Shown here: positions 34,314 to 42,845 of the stretch, piece after piece | How positions within the stretch are numbered: the first letter of the stretch is position 1 | Layout: every line of letters starts with the position of its first letter | Source of the DNA: Cytophagaceae bacterium | GTDB taxonomy: Bacteria > Bacteroidota > Bacteroidia > Cytophagales > Flexibacteraceae | Direction of reading: 5' to 3' | Assembly: GCA_947458545.1 (NCBI GenBank) | Contig: CANGYH010000007.1 | Coordinates: forward strand, 62,001 to 126,000 | DNA length: 64,000 bases | Position numbers and translations under genes: made by a program | Notes under the pieces: model-generated | The model's input: the letters and a program-made list of their open reading frames with translations, nothing else | Databases searched by the model: none | Told to the model about the DNA's origin: nothing

Positions 34314-34415
34314 CATAATGAGAGACAATTTTTACTATAAGATTCTTTCTAGTTGACATCTATGTCTCCAAGCTTTTCTTTTGCATTGCCTTCTAACCAA
34401 AAGGCACATACTCTT

Positions 34416-34586
34416 ATGGCTACACCTAGAACGCCTAACGACCAAAGCTCTGACGTTCACAACCCGAACAGTGCAGAGTATAAAGCCAAGCTGGACAACG
34501 GCTCCAGACAGCAAAATTCTAAAGACGACAAATACACTCAAACCCGACAGAAAGCAGCAGCTAAGAAAGCAGGTGGCGACAACTAG
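34416..34586 (+). CDS. Small hydrophilic protein of unknown function
   Basis: A 56-aa protein rich in Asn, Gln, Ser and Lys (MATPRTPNDQSSDVHNPNSA and a QKAAAKKAGGDN end), with no hydrophobic core, so probably disordered. The ATG at 34416 is chosen because the protein-like composition begins there. Coding is supported by an efficient terminator 16 nt after the stop. Short N/Q-rich proteins of this look occur in Bacteroidota, but I cannot name a family. Confidence 0.5.
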   Translation: MATPRTPNDQSSDVHNPNSAEYKAKLDNGSRQQNSKDDKYTQTRQKAAAKKAGGDN

Positions 34587-34602
34587 CCAGCCAAAAAGAA
34601 AA

Positions 34603-34636
34603 GGCCCTGATATTCAGGGCCTTTTTGTTTTTTGTG
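34603..34636 (+). terminator. Strong bidirectional terminator
   Basis: GGCCCTGA-tat-TCAGGGCC followed by TTTTTGTTTTTT on the plus strand and, on the minus strand, by TTTTCTTTTT-like tract. It serves both the small gene and the convergent dioxygenase gene. Confidence 0.85.
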
Positions 34637-34640
34637 GGGG

Positions 34641-35621
34641 TTATTTCCGCAACCCAATCTCGCGCAGGCGCTCTTCTAAGAAGGCGCCGGCGGTGATGTC
34701 GGTGTAGCGTTTGGGGTTGTTGGCGTCTATGCAGCTCTCCAGGCAGGTGAGGTCCATCTCTGAGCGGGGGTGCATAAAGAAGGGGATGGAGTAGCGCGGG
34801 GTGTTCATCTTCTCGCGCGGGGGGTTTACCACGCGGTGGATGGTGCTCTTGAGCTTGTGGTTGGTGAGGCGGTCGAGCATGTCGCCTACGTTGACCACAA
34901 GCTGGTCTGGCAGGGCGGTGATGCCGATCCACTTGCCGTCTCGGCGGAGCACCTCCAGGCCCTCGGCGCTGGCACCCATCAGCAGGGTGATCAGGTTGAT
35001 GTCGCCATGCGCTGCGGCGCGGACGGCATCGGGTGCGATGGCATCCGGATTCTCGATGGGGAAGTAGTGGATGGCCCGCACGATGCTGTTGCCGTGGTAC
35101 ACCTTATCCTCGAAGTAGGCTTCGTCTAGCCCCAGGTAGAGGGCGATGGCCCGCAGCATCTGCTTTCCGGCGGCCTCCAGGGTGCGGTAGGCCTCGATGG
35201 CGGCCTCGCGGAAGGCGGGCGGGTTTTGGGGCCAGATGTTGTCGGGGTAGTCGGGCTGGCCGCGGTCTGGGTCGCCCTCGGGCAGCTCCTGGCCAATCTG
35301 GTAAAACTCCTTAAGGTCTGCCACGTTGGCCCCTTTGGCGCGCTCGCGGCCGACGGGCGTGTAGCCCCGCTGGCCTGCCAGGGCCTCGTCGTGGCACTTG
35401 AGCTTTTCTTCTACGGGCTGGGCAAAAAACTGCTGGATGGCCCCATACAGGCGGCCCTGCAGCTCGTCTGACAGGCCATGGCCTTTGATGGCCACAAAGC
35501 CGATATCGTTGTAGGCGCGGCCCAGGGCTTGCACGAAGCCGGCCTTCTGGGCTGGTGTGCCGTGGGTAAAGTGCGAGAGATCGAGGCTAGGGATCTCGTC
35601 TAGAAGTTGCTGCTCAGCCAT
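34641..35621 (-). CDS. Isopenicillin-N-synthase-like 2OG-Fe(II) dioxygenase
   Basis: A 326-aa non-heme iron oxygenase. The N-terminal DIOX_N domain carries GFVAIKGHGL. The catalytic double-stranded beta-helix has His205-x-Asp207 (AAHGDINLITLL), His262 (STIHRVVNPP) and the 2-oxoglutarate-binding Arg276-Tyr-Ser278 (TPRYSIPFF). These members oxidise small molecules with 2-oxoglutarate and O2; the substrate is not predictable. No biosynthetic cluster surrounds it. A TATCTTTG box lies 5 nt upstream of the ATG. Confidence 0.88.
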   Translation of the reverse strand: MAEQQLLDEIPSLDLSHFTHGTPAQKAGFVQALGRAYNDIGFVAIKGHGLSDELQGRLYGAIQQFFAQPVEEKLKCHDEALAGQRGYTPVGRERAKGANVADLKEFYQIGQELPEGDPDRGQPDYPDNIWPQNPPAFREAAIEAYRTLEAAGKQMLRAIALYLGLDEAYFEDKVYHGNSIVRAIHYFPIENPDAIAPDAVRAAAHGDINLITLLMGASAEGLEVLRRDGKWIGITALPDQLVVNVGDMLDRLTNHKLKSTIHRVVNPPREKMNTPRYSIPFFMHPRSEMDLTCLESCIDANNPKRYTDITAGAFLEERLREIGLRK

Positions 35622-35626
35622 AGCAG

Positions 35627-35634
35627 CAAAGATA
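35627..35634 (-). promoter_or_regulatory. -7 box of the dioxygenase gene
   Basis: TATCTTTG on the minus strand with a TTG 16 nt upstream. It ends 5 nt before the ATG. Confidence 0.5.
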
Positions 35635-35737
35635 CAGGCTATGATTAACTCAATGTTAAAGCGGACGGTACTTATGGGTTGTTTTACAACCGCACCCTCC
35701 TTACGCTATTACTGTTTTGATGTAGGCATTATGAAAA

Positions 35738-35760
35738 GGCCTATCTAATTTGGATAGGCC
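35738..35760 (-). terminator. Hairpin terminator after giant hydrolase gene
   Basis: GGCCTATC-taattt-GGATAGGCC, flanked by AAAA on the left, which reads as a T tract on the minus strand. It lies 8 nt past the stop of the surface hydrolase. Confidence 0.75.
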
Positions 35761-35768
35761 TCTTTCAT

Positions 35769-38700
35769 TTAACGAGCTATTTGAAAGTGTTTGTTATACT
35801 CACTGAGTCCATCGGTGAGCTTTAGAATGTAGGTGCGCCCTAAGGGTAAGTCTGACACAGGAATCGAGATGAAATTGGTATTTGATTCATCATCGCCACG
35901 ATAGTAGAAGTTGCCTTGTGTATCAAAAATCTCCCACGAGGCTTTCAACTTGGGGTACACCGGATCATTGAGGGTAGCGCGCAAGTTGGTTGCAGCCGGG
36001 TTGGGCGAGAGTGTAAGGTAAGGCATACCTTTGAGCAAGAAGTCCACATCTTCTGACCAGCTCTGACCGCTGCCGCTGACGATAACCTGGTACGTACCTG
36101 GAGCAATATCACCTATGGGTAGCTTGGCAGATATTGCTTGGCTTGTGGTTTGGAAGAGCGGATTGCCCGCAAAATCAGCTAAAGTGTAGGTATAGTCGCC
36201 GAACGATTTAGGGACGGTCAGAGCGACACTTATGCTATCGTCAAGCCCTTGGCGAGCAGGGTTTGGAGATACGACCAAGGCTTTACCGGGTGATGCCAGA
36301 TAGAGGTCCAAAGTCCAGGTAATATCCCCATTCTTGGCAGATAGGATATAGTGCGCAGGCAGTAAGCCTTCCAGATTGACATCTACCCGACCATCCGGAA
36401 ATGAGCCTGACCAAACTACTTTGTCACGTTCGTCCATTAACTCTGCTTCCACAGGCCTGCCGAATATCTCCGATGAATCTACACCGGCATACAAAGTGGC
36501 CCGGGCCGTCTGGTCTTCCTGATACACAACCGGGTTTTTGACGAATCTACCCCCAGGTAAAAAAGACAAATTTATGGAAAAGTAATCGGTCTCAGGCAGA
36601 TTCTGGTTTTGACAGCGGTTACGAACGTAGAATACTACTGTACAAGGCGGCAAAATATCTATCTGAACATTAGGCGTATTCAACGGCAAGGCAACCCAGC
36701 CCCTAGAGCTGCCTAAAACAGTAGGCTGATTATTGCCAACACTTCTGAAAGCAATCCACTGATATTGATCTGAAAAATGTGTTAAATAAGTTAGTCTAGT
36801 ACCGCCCGCTGGGCTACGAGATATTTCAGGTTGGTCAGCCGTAGCAACGTAAGCCGGACCAAGTACTGTGAATGACCTGCTGCCGAACAACCGACATCTT
36901 TGTGGCGTAAGCACTTCAGCTTCGACTGTAAACCTATTGATGTTATTTGGCAGCACATTGGAAAATTGTGCTGAACCTGTTCCCTGTCCGCTAATTAAAT
37001 TGCCACCGGTTGTAGTCCAAGTCACAGTACTGCCGGGTGGGAAAGCTCCTACTTGTAAACTAATATTAGAACCTGGCGGGCTGCAAACAAACCTAGGCCC
37101 CAAGATTTCCTGTGTGGGTTCGCAAGCTGCAGGACAATTGGCTTCAGTGTACGCAGTATTAGTTGCTTCAGACCTTAGAAGTGCAGCTGAACGCTCAGTG
37201 AAAAACGGATGCGTAAAATTATGCCTCATGGTATTGGTAGCATTATTTGCGCGAGGCCGCTCGGCCGAGAAATTAGCAATTGAAGCTCCTATTGGCGGTG
37301 AGACTACAGGTGAGTTCACAAAATAATTTCTAGGCCTAAACAATGCAAGGTCAGATTGCACGCTTTGACCCAGACCGCTTGCTGCAGGAATGAAGCAGAA
37401 AGCAAAGTTTCTTACAGTGGTTTCCGTCATATAAGTAACCACAAATCTGTCCAGCAGGTAAACTGGCGAAAATGTGGAAATATTCGTAGGTGTATCCCCA
37501 GTGCTTAAGCTGCCACCCGGTGCAAAATCCCATGCTTTATGACCGTCACCTGCATCTACATTTGCAGTTAAGTTTACAAGATTGTACCGCCTCTCATACA
37601 CGGCAAAATTGCCTAAAGAGATGACTCTAACTATGTCGTCTATATTAAACGTTACAATGGAGCCTCCAACACTCTCGTTTGGCATACCATTCAGCCTCAC
37701 TAGTAATCCATGGTCATGCCTTATGAGCCTAAAACTACCGGGGCGGCTAGAGAACCGAACAGAGTAAGAATAAAAGATACGATTGAGAATGTCGTCTTGG
37801 CCAATACCACATTCACTACCAAGGGTAGTAGGTACAAATCGATATTGCGCACCAGGTACGTTAGCTACTTGAGCTTGATACCAAGCAAGCCAGGCATTAC
37901 TGTAGTTTGTATTAAAGGTTAGGCCATCAAAGCTAAATTTAGCAATGAGCATATTATCTGCCGCAGGACAATCAGCTATTGCTATCAGCTCTCTTAAGTA
38001 GGTGCCATTCAGAATGGTTTCAACCTGTTGATTTAGCCTACCAATCATGCGGATGCCTGCTGCAGATATTGGTGTTGGATTAATTGCTGCATAAATCCCC
38101 CGACCGCTTGCAATTAGCGACCTGGCCAATATTTGAAATGCTACCGGTACATTTGCACCAGAGTGTGGGCTGTCTTGAGTAAAAAGCAGGCTAACGAAGG
38201 TGTTGTCAACGTTGTTGTTTGCTTGCACTAGCTGCGCTAAGCCTAATCGGGCTACCAATCCGCCCATGCTAATACCTACCACTACGGCCGGATGATCTGC
38301 TAAAACCAGATTAGTTTGCCGGTTTGCGTTCACCCATGCCAGCACTTCTTTAAACAGGTCAGCATTACTCTGAATGCTTGCAGTACTGTTGTTGTAATTT
38401 AAAAATACCAAGTCTCGACCATTAGTACCCTGTGATAATTGGGCGTTTCTAAAGTTAAACTCACTTACAATATCTTCATAGGTGGTCCCAGATTGTACGA
38501 TGTGAGGAGCTACATCATTGAAATCAATACCCTCAAGAACAATAAGGGGATCTCGCAGCAGCCATTGATTCACGTCTCCTACTGGTCTGTTCGATTCTGC
38601 AAAACCAATATGGAGAGTGCCACCAGCATGTACCCCTGCTCGTGGTAAAACATTAACGATACGATCTACAACAAATGGCCAGACAGTTGGTGTGTTAGGC

Positions 38701-39437
38701 TGAGTAGGCCTTCCTTTGGCTGTAACTTCGATTTCGGTAATCAGTGGTGTGCCATTGACTTGAGCATGCACTTTGATGTAAGACACGCCTACTGTAGTTG
38801 GGACGAAGCTTATCCCTGAGCCCGGTGTGATAGTTTGAAGTCCTTTGCCGTCTCTTAAATCTAACTTAACTTCTTGCAGCGTAGCACCTCCTATAGCAAT
38901 TCTAGCAGCGGTCGGCATTACTATATCATATACGCGACCTACCTCAACATAGGTGCGCGATAGCGTTGCTGCCAATAGGTTGCAGGCAATGAATGGCGAG
39001 GGGGCATCTCCTACATCCTCAAAATGATCATGTACCCAACGGATCTTTCCGCTTTGCTCAGCATTCTGTGCAAAGCGGTGATACTTCCCACCGGTTACTG
39101 CAAGGGCCAGCTGATAACGTGTTGTAGATTGTTCGAGTGCTGCATTTATAATCTCAAATGCTGGCAAGTTCGAAGATAGTTGTGCGTCGAGCAGGGTGTT
39201 ATACACCCTTTCGTATCTGAAGAAGTCAAACCGGTTGCTGTCTGATGCAATCCCGTTAAACAGCGTAAGGTCGGCGTAGGGTCGTCCTACATCCAACACT
39301 ATGCCCGAACTGGCACGACTTAAGTTTACTCCTGCCACCAAACGGAGTACATCCGCCTTTACGGAGTCGAAAGCTATCTGTTGCCCAAAAGCGTATTGGA
39401 AGGCAAGACACAGCGTTAGGGTCAAAATTTTTCTCAT
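35769..39437 (-). CDS. Giant secreted alpha/beta-hydrolase with Ig and sorting domains
   Basis: A 1222-aa secreted protein with signal peptide (1-18, cut at FGQQ). The central region holds a lipase-like alpha/beta-hydrolase: GISMGGLVARLGLAQ is the nucleophile elbow (GxSxG) at about residue 390, preceded by VLEGIDFNDV. An Ig/PKD-like domain follows (TVTWTTTGGNLISGQGTGSA). Two consecutive sorting-type domains end it: VVSPNPARQGLDDS and LTLSPNPAATNLRATL, finishing YNKHFQIAR. Such proteins probably act on lipids or esters outside the cell. It is more AT-rich than the housekeeping genes around it. The catalytic Asp and His cannot be fixed by eye. Confidence 0.75.
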   Translation of the reverse strand: MRKILTLTLCLAFQYAFGQQIAFDSVKADVLRLVAGVNLSRASSGIVLDVGRPYADLTLFNGIASDSNRFDFFRYERVYNTLLDAQLSSNLPAFEIINAALEQSTTRYQLALAVTGGKYHRFAQNAEQSGKIRWVHDHFEDVGDAPSPFIACNLLAATLSRTYVEVGRVYDIVMPTAARIAIGGATLQEVKLDLRDGKGLQTITPGSGISFVPTTVGVSYIKVHAQVNGTPLITEIEVTAKGRPTQPNTPTVWPFVVDRIVNVLPRAGVHAGGTLHIGFAESNRPVGDVNQWLLRDPLIVLEGIDFNDVAPHIVQSGTTYEDIVSEFNFRNAQLSQGTNGRDLVFLNYNNSTASIQSNADLFKEVLAWVNANRQTNLVLADHPAVVVGISMGGLVARLGLAQLVQANNNVDNTFVSLLFTQDSPHSGANVPVAFQILARSLIASGRGIYAAINPTPISAAGIRMIGRLNQQVETILNGTYLRELIAIADCPAADNMLIAKFSFDGLTFNTNYSNAWLAWYQAQVANVPGAQYRFVPTTLGSECGIGQDDILNRIFYSYSVRFSSRPGSFRLIRHDHGLLVRLNGMPNESVGGSIVTFNIDDIVRVISLGNFAVYERRYNLVNLTANVDAGDGHKAWDFAPGGSLSTGDTPTNISTFSPVYLLDRFVVTYMTETTVRNFAFCFIPAASGLGQSVQSDLALFRPRNYFVNSPVVSPPIGASIANFSAERPRANNATNTMRHNFTHPFFTERSAALLRSEATNTAYTEANCPAACEPTQEILGPRFVCSPPGSNISLQVGAFPPGSTVTWTTTGGNLISGQGTGSAQFSNVLPNNINRFTVEAEVLTPQRCRLFGSRSFTVLGPAYVATADQPEISRSPAGGTRLTYLTHFSDQYQWIAFRSVGNNQPTVLGSSRGWVALPLNTPNVQIDILPPCTVVFYVRNRCQNQNLPETDYFSINLSFLPGGRFVKNPVVYQEDQTARATLYAGVDSSEIFGRPVEAELMDERDKVVWSGSFPDGRVDVNLEGLLPAHYILSAKNGDITWTLDLYLASPGKALVVSPNPARQGLDDSISVALTVPKSFGDYTYTLADFAGNPLFQTTSQAISAKLPIGDIAPGTYQVIVSGSGQSWSEDVDFLLKGMPYLTLSPNPAATNLRATLNDPVYPKLKASWEIFDTQGNFYYRGDDESNTNFISIPVSDLPLGRTYILKLTDGLSEYNKHFQIAR

Positions 39438-39515
39438 GAAGATTGGGAGGAAGAATGTGGTGAACGTTATATTTGGTCACCGCCAAGTTACACCTAAGAC
39501 CTTATTTACCCAACT

Positions 39516-40097
39516 ATGTCGAGCAAAATTTTAATCCTGGCCTCGCCCATCCTGCTTTGCCTTGTTGTTTTGACAGGTTGTAGTCGAAGGCAAGATCCAG
39601 TGCCTACCCGCCCCTACCGGTTGCCTGCCATCACCGCGGAGGGGCGCAACACTTTCGGCTGTACCATCAACGGAGAGGTGATGGTGGCCATAGACCAATG
39701 CGCCAATCCGTTTTGCTTCCCCAACCCAAACTTTGATCCAACTATGGGAATGGTGGTGGGGGGCAGGATGGACACGGTTCGCAATCAACCCCGGTCGGGG
39801 GTCATCCTAAATCTGTATGACATAAACGAAGTGGGTCGGTATCGGCTAGACACGTTCGACTTTGTGACGGAGCGCTTTAACGTGCGCAACATGCTGCGGG
39901 TGCAGCGCTATGTGGCCCCGGCTTTTTATGTCACTACCATGGACAGCGGCAGCTTCGCCCGGGGGGAGATCAACGTTACCCGCTACGACCTAGTGGCCGC
40001 AGGCACGTTCTGGTTCGACCTATACGATCCCTCTAGGTGGCCCGACACGATACGCGTACGCGATGGACGCTTTGATATCCGCTGTGCGTGCCGTTAG
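39516..40097 (+). CDS. Lipoprotein, DUF6252-like
   Basis: A 193-aa lipoprotein. The signal peptide ends in the lipobox LTGC (Cys22). The mature part begins near LPAITAEGRNTFGCTINGEV, the opening seen in a Bacteroidota lipoprotein family (TFGC.vNG). Four further Cys residues (CANPFCF and CACR) may pair. The rest is beta-rich. Function unknown. It diverges from the giant hydrolase gene. Confidence 0.72.
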   Translation: MSSKILILASPILLCLVVLTGCSRRQDPVPTRPYRLPAITAEGRNTFGCTINGEVMVAIDQCANPFCFPNPNFDPTMGMVVGGRMDTVRNQPRSGVILNLYDINEVGRYRLDTFDFVTERFNVRNMLRVQRYVAPAFYVTTMDSGSFARGEINVTRYDLVAAGTFWFDLYDPSRWPDTIRVRDGRFDIRCACR

Positions 40098-40141
40098 CTA
40101 AAGTCAATCGGTTTCGTGCAACTAGCAGGCCAACCGCCCCC

Positions 40142-40480
40142 CTAATCCGGCAACAACGCCCCCAGCAACGCCGAGATGAGCGATACCAGCAGCGAGAACA
40201 GCAGCGCCGTAAAAAACCCATCTACCCGAAAGCCCGGCACAAGACCCGAGGCCATGTACACGATAATCACGTTGATGACGAGCAAAAACAGCCCCAAGGT
40301 CAAAAACGTGACGGGCAGCGTCAGCACAATCAGCAGGGGCCGCACCACGGCGTTCAGCAGGCCCAGCACCACGGCCACCAGCAACGCCGCACCAAAGCCG
40401 CTGACGTGCACGCCGCTAAGCAAATAAGAGGCCCCCATCACAGACAGGGCAGAAACCAACAATTGGATTAAAAACTTCAT
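40142..40480 (-). CDS. Phage-holin-IV-superfamily membrane protein
   Basis: A 112-aa protein with four membrane segments (MKFLIQLLVSALSVMGASYL; AALLVAVVLGLLNAVVRPLL; FLTLGLFLLVINVIIVYMAS; FTALLFSLLVSLISALLG). It matches the widespread pfam04020 family, named after holins but present as a housekeeping membrane protein in most bacteria. The conserved N.VVRPLL motif is present. The ATG at 40480 fits the family length. I do not count it as phage-derived. Confidence 0.85.
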   Translation of the reverse strand: MKFLIQLLVSALSVMGASYLLSGVHVSGFGAALLVAVVLGLLNAVVRPLLIVLTLPVTFLTLGLFLLVINVIIVYMASGLVPGFRVDGFFTALLFSLLVSLISALLGALLPD

Positions 40481-40598
40481 GGCTTTATCTGGGTTTTTAT
40501 GGCAGCACGCATGGCCTTTACGCGGCATGCCCGGCCCAAGTTAGCCACGGCAGGCCCACTGTGCCGCGCCGCCAAGGGGCGGGCCCGTGCGGGGGCTC

Positions 40599-40606
40599 TA
40601 CCTTTG
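40599..40606 (+). promoter_or_regulatory. -7 box of NYN gene
   Basis: TACCTTTG, 57 nt before the ATG at 40664. No clear -33 element. Confidence 0.45.
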
Positions 40607-40663
40607 CAGGGCGCAATGCGCGCAGTATAGCTTCATCTATCAAGCTCAACATAACATACTTAA

Positions 40664-41614
40664 ATGTCTAAAGAGTTGGTTACCAATCGCCTAACCAAGG
40701 TTGGTGTGTTCTACGACGGCAACTATTTCTTGCACGTCTCTAACTACTACAACTACGTACACCCCCGCCGGGCGCGGCTTTCCATCGCCGGGCTGCACCA
40801 GTTTATCCGCCAGCAGATTGCAGCCGAAGAAGGGGTAGACGTGCGCCACTGCAAAATCGTAGATGCGCACTACTTCCGCGGCAGGCTCAATGCCCAAGAG
40901 GCCAGCCAGAAAGGCAACCTGCTCTACTACGACCGTGTCTTCGACGACATCCTCATGTCGGAGGGAGTGGTGACGCACTACCTGCCCATCCGCACCTACT
41001 TTGGCCGCCGCGAAGAGAAGGGCGTAGAAGTATGGCTCTCGCTGGAGGCCTACGAGCTGAGCCACCTCAAACAGTTCGACGTCATCGTGCTCATTGCCTC
41101 TGACGGAGACTACGTGCCGCTGGCCCGCAAGCTCAACACGCTAGGCACCCGCGTCATGCTCGTAAACTGGGAGTTTGAGTACACCAACGAGGAGGGCGCC
41201 AAGATGGTAACCCGCACCAGCTCAGACCTGATCGAAGAGGTAACCTACCCGCTCCCCATGCACGCCATCATCGAGGGCAAGGTGCGCCGCCAGGCCGCCG
41301 GCAATGTGGAAGATCTCTTTGTGCAGTCTGCCGCCAGCCGCTTTGCCGGCCCCGCCAACGGTGAGGCCCCCCAGGCCGAGGTAACCGAGGGCGAGCAAGC
41401 AACTGGCGAGATCCACAGCCTCAAAAACGGGTATGGATTTATTAAGTACCCACCCAACAACCTCTTCTTCCACTACACCAGCGTGATAGACGGCGAGTTT
41501 GCCGAGCTGCAAGAGGGCGACCCAGTGACCTTCACCTTCGCCAAAAACGATGAAGGCCAGCCCATCGCCAAAAACGTCCGCCTGCTCGTAGGCGAGGAGG
41601 GCGGGCCTTACTAG
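40664..41614 (+). CDS. NYN-domain RNase-like protein fused to a cold-shock domain
   Basis: A 316-aa two-domain protein. Residues about 10-185 form a NYN (PIN-like) domain with acidic catalytic residues in VFYDGNYF, VDAHYFRGR and IVLIASDGDYVPLARKL. After a variable linker, residues about 245-312 form a cold-shock/S1-type OB domain (GEIHSLKNGYGFIKYPPNNL and FFHYTSV, ending AKNVRLL). The cold-shock part should bind RNA and the NYN part cleave or modify it. It stands alone on the plus strand and has its own -7 box. Confidence 0.88.
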   Translation: MSKELVTNRLTKVGVFYDGNYFLHVSNYYNYVHPRRARLSIAGLHQFIRQQIAAEEGVDVRHCKIVDAHYFRGRLNAQEASQKGNLLYYDRVFDDILMSEGVVTHYLPIRTYFGRREEKGVEVWLSLEAYELSHLKQFDVIVLIASDGDYVPLARKLNTLGTRVMLVNWEFEYTNEEGAKMVTRTSSDLIEEVTYPLPMHAIIEGKVRRQAAGNVEDLFVQSAASRFAGPANGEAPQAEVTEGEQATGEIHSLKNGYGFIKYPPNNLFFHYTSVIDGEFAELQEGDPVTFTFAKNDEGQPIAKNVRLLVGEEGGPY

Positions 41615-41647
41615 GCCTACTGCATTCCCCATCTGGCGCAATTACGC

Positions 41648-41686
41648 GGCCACCTGTCCCTGTTTATGGCGGGGCAACAGGTGGCC
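41648..41686 (+). terminator. Hairpin after NYN gene
   Basis: GGCCACCTGT pairs with ACAGGTGGCC around an inner CCC/GGG helix. It lies 33 nt past the stop codon. No long T tract, so termination is uncertain. It overlaps the ATG at 41666, which argues for the glycosyltransferase start at 41708. Confidence 0.5.
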
Positions 41687-41707
41687 GCCATCTTTGTAGG
41701 CAGAACT

Positions 41708-42673
41708 ATGGCAGACGTGCGCATCTCGGTCATCGTACCGGTTTACAACGAGGAGGCCAACCTGGCCCTGCTGCGGCAGCGCCTCACGGCCGTGCTGGAG
41801 GGCCTGGCCGGCCCGGCCTACGAGGTCATTTTCATCAACGACGGCAGCCGCGATAAGTCTATCGACATCCTGCACGCCTTCGCGGCCGAGGATGCCCGCC
41901 TGCGCTACGTCAACTTCAGCCGCAACTTCGGCCACCAGATAGCCGTGTGGGCCGGGCTGGATCGTGCCCGCGGCCAGGCCATCGCCATCATAGACGCCGA
42001 CCTGCAAGACCCGCCCGAGGTCATTGCCGACCTCTACGCCCGCCTGCAGCAGGGCTACGAGGTCGTCTATGCCCGCCGCCGCCAGCGCCAGGGCGAGAGC
42101 TGGCTCAAAAAAGCCACGGCGCGCGCCTTCTACCGCACGCTGGCCTCCATCACTTCGGTGTCCATCCCCGTAGATACGGGCGACTTCCGCATCGTGGACC
42201 GGCGCGTGGTAGAGGTGCTGCGGCAGATGAAGGAGCACAACAAGTTTATCCGCGGGCAAATCGCCTGGGTTGGCTTTCGGCAGACGTATGTGGAGTACGA
42301 CCGCCACAGCCGCCACGGCGGCACCACGGGCTACACCTACGGCAAGATGCTCCGCTTTGCGCTCGATGGCATCACCAGCTTCTCAGACTTTCCGCTGAAG
42401 CTGGCCAGCTATATGGGGTTCTTTGTGGCAGCGGCTTCTTTTCTGATGGGCATCTATGCGCTCTACGGCCGCTTCATCCGCAAAGACTACGTCCCCGGCT
42501 GGGCCAGCCTGATGCTGGTGATGCTCTTTCTGGGCGGGGTGCAGCTCTTCTCGCTCGGCATCATCGGCGAGTACCTCAGCCGCATCAGCCAAGACGTCAA
42601 GAACCGCCCGCTGTACGTGGTGGCCGATGAGAGCCCGGAGGCCGCAGTTGGGCCTGCTAAGCAAGGTCTCTGA
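41708..42673 (+). CDS. GT2 bactoprenol-type glycosyltransferase
   Basis: A DPM1/GtrB-like family 2 glycosyltransferase of 321 aa. The GT-A domain shows ISVIVPVYNEEANL, INDGSRDKS, FGHQIAVWAGLDRARG, the metal-binding IIDADLQDPPEV and DTGDFRIVDRRVV. Two C-terminal membrane segments follow (YMGFFVAAASFLMGIYALYG and WASLMLVMLFLGGVQLFSLG), as in GtrB, then EYLSRISQDVKNRPLYVV. It transfers a sugar to a polyprenyl carrier at the membrane. The last residues, GPAKQGL, and the stop codon lie inside the repeat hairpin at 42659-42681, so the native C-terminus was replaced. Confidence 0.9.
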   Translation: MADVRISVIVPVYNEEANLALLRQRLTAVLEGLAGPAYEVIFINDGSRDKSIDILHAFAAEDARLRYVNFSRNFGHQIAVWAGLDRARGQAIAIIDADLQDPPEVIADLYARLQQGYEVVYARRRQRQGESWLKKATARAFYRTLASITSVSIPVDTGDFRIVDRRVVEVLRQMKEHNKFIRGQIAWVGFRQTYVEYDRHSRHGGTTGYTYGKMLRFALDGITSFSDFPLKLASYMGFFVAAASFLMGIYALYGRFIRKDYVPGWASLMLVMLFLGGVQLFSLGIIGEYLSRISQDVKNRPLYVVADESPEAAVGPAKQGL

Positions 42674-42825
42674 CCTTGCTTTCCGCCGCTGCAAGTCTCC
42701 GACTTGCTAATTGGTCTAGGCCCGAAGGTGGAAATTAGTTTAGCGGCTTTCGTTCAAATTAGCTTTGCAATAGATTGCAAGTCAGAGACTTGCAGCGGCG
42801 GAAAGCAAAGTCGGAGACTTTGCTT
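42659..42825 (+). repeat. Nested-hairpin element S, copy 2
   Basis: Left arm: AAGCAAGGTC-tct-GACCTTGCTT (42659-42681), spacer TCCGCCGCT, GCAAGTC-tcc-GACTTGC (42691-42707). Right arm: GCAAGTC-aga-GACTTGC (42777-42793), AGCGGCGG, AAGCAAAGTC-gga-GACTTTGCTT (42803-42825). The arrangement is the same as copy 1 (3131-3280), but the core between the arms differs. The outer stem differs from its mate by a compensated G-C to A-T change. Confidence 0.85.
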
Positions 42826-42845
42826 AGCAATGGCTAAGTCATAAA

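Noticed and set aside
40142-40480. Holin-named gene as part of a phage lysis cassette
   Set aside because: This four-helix family is found in most bacteria as a chromosomal membrane protein, so it does not support a phage.
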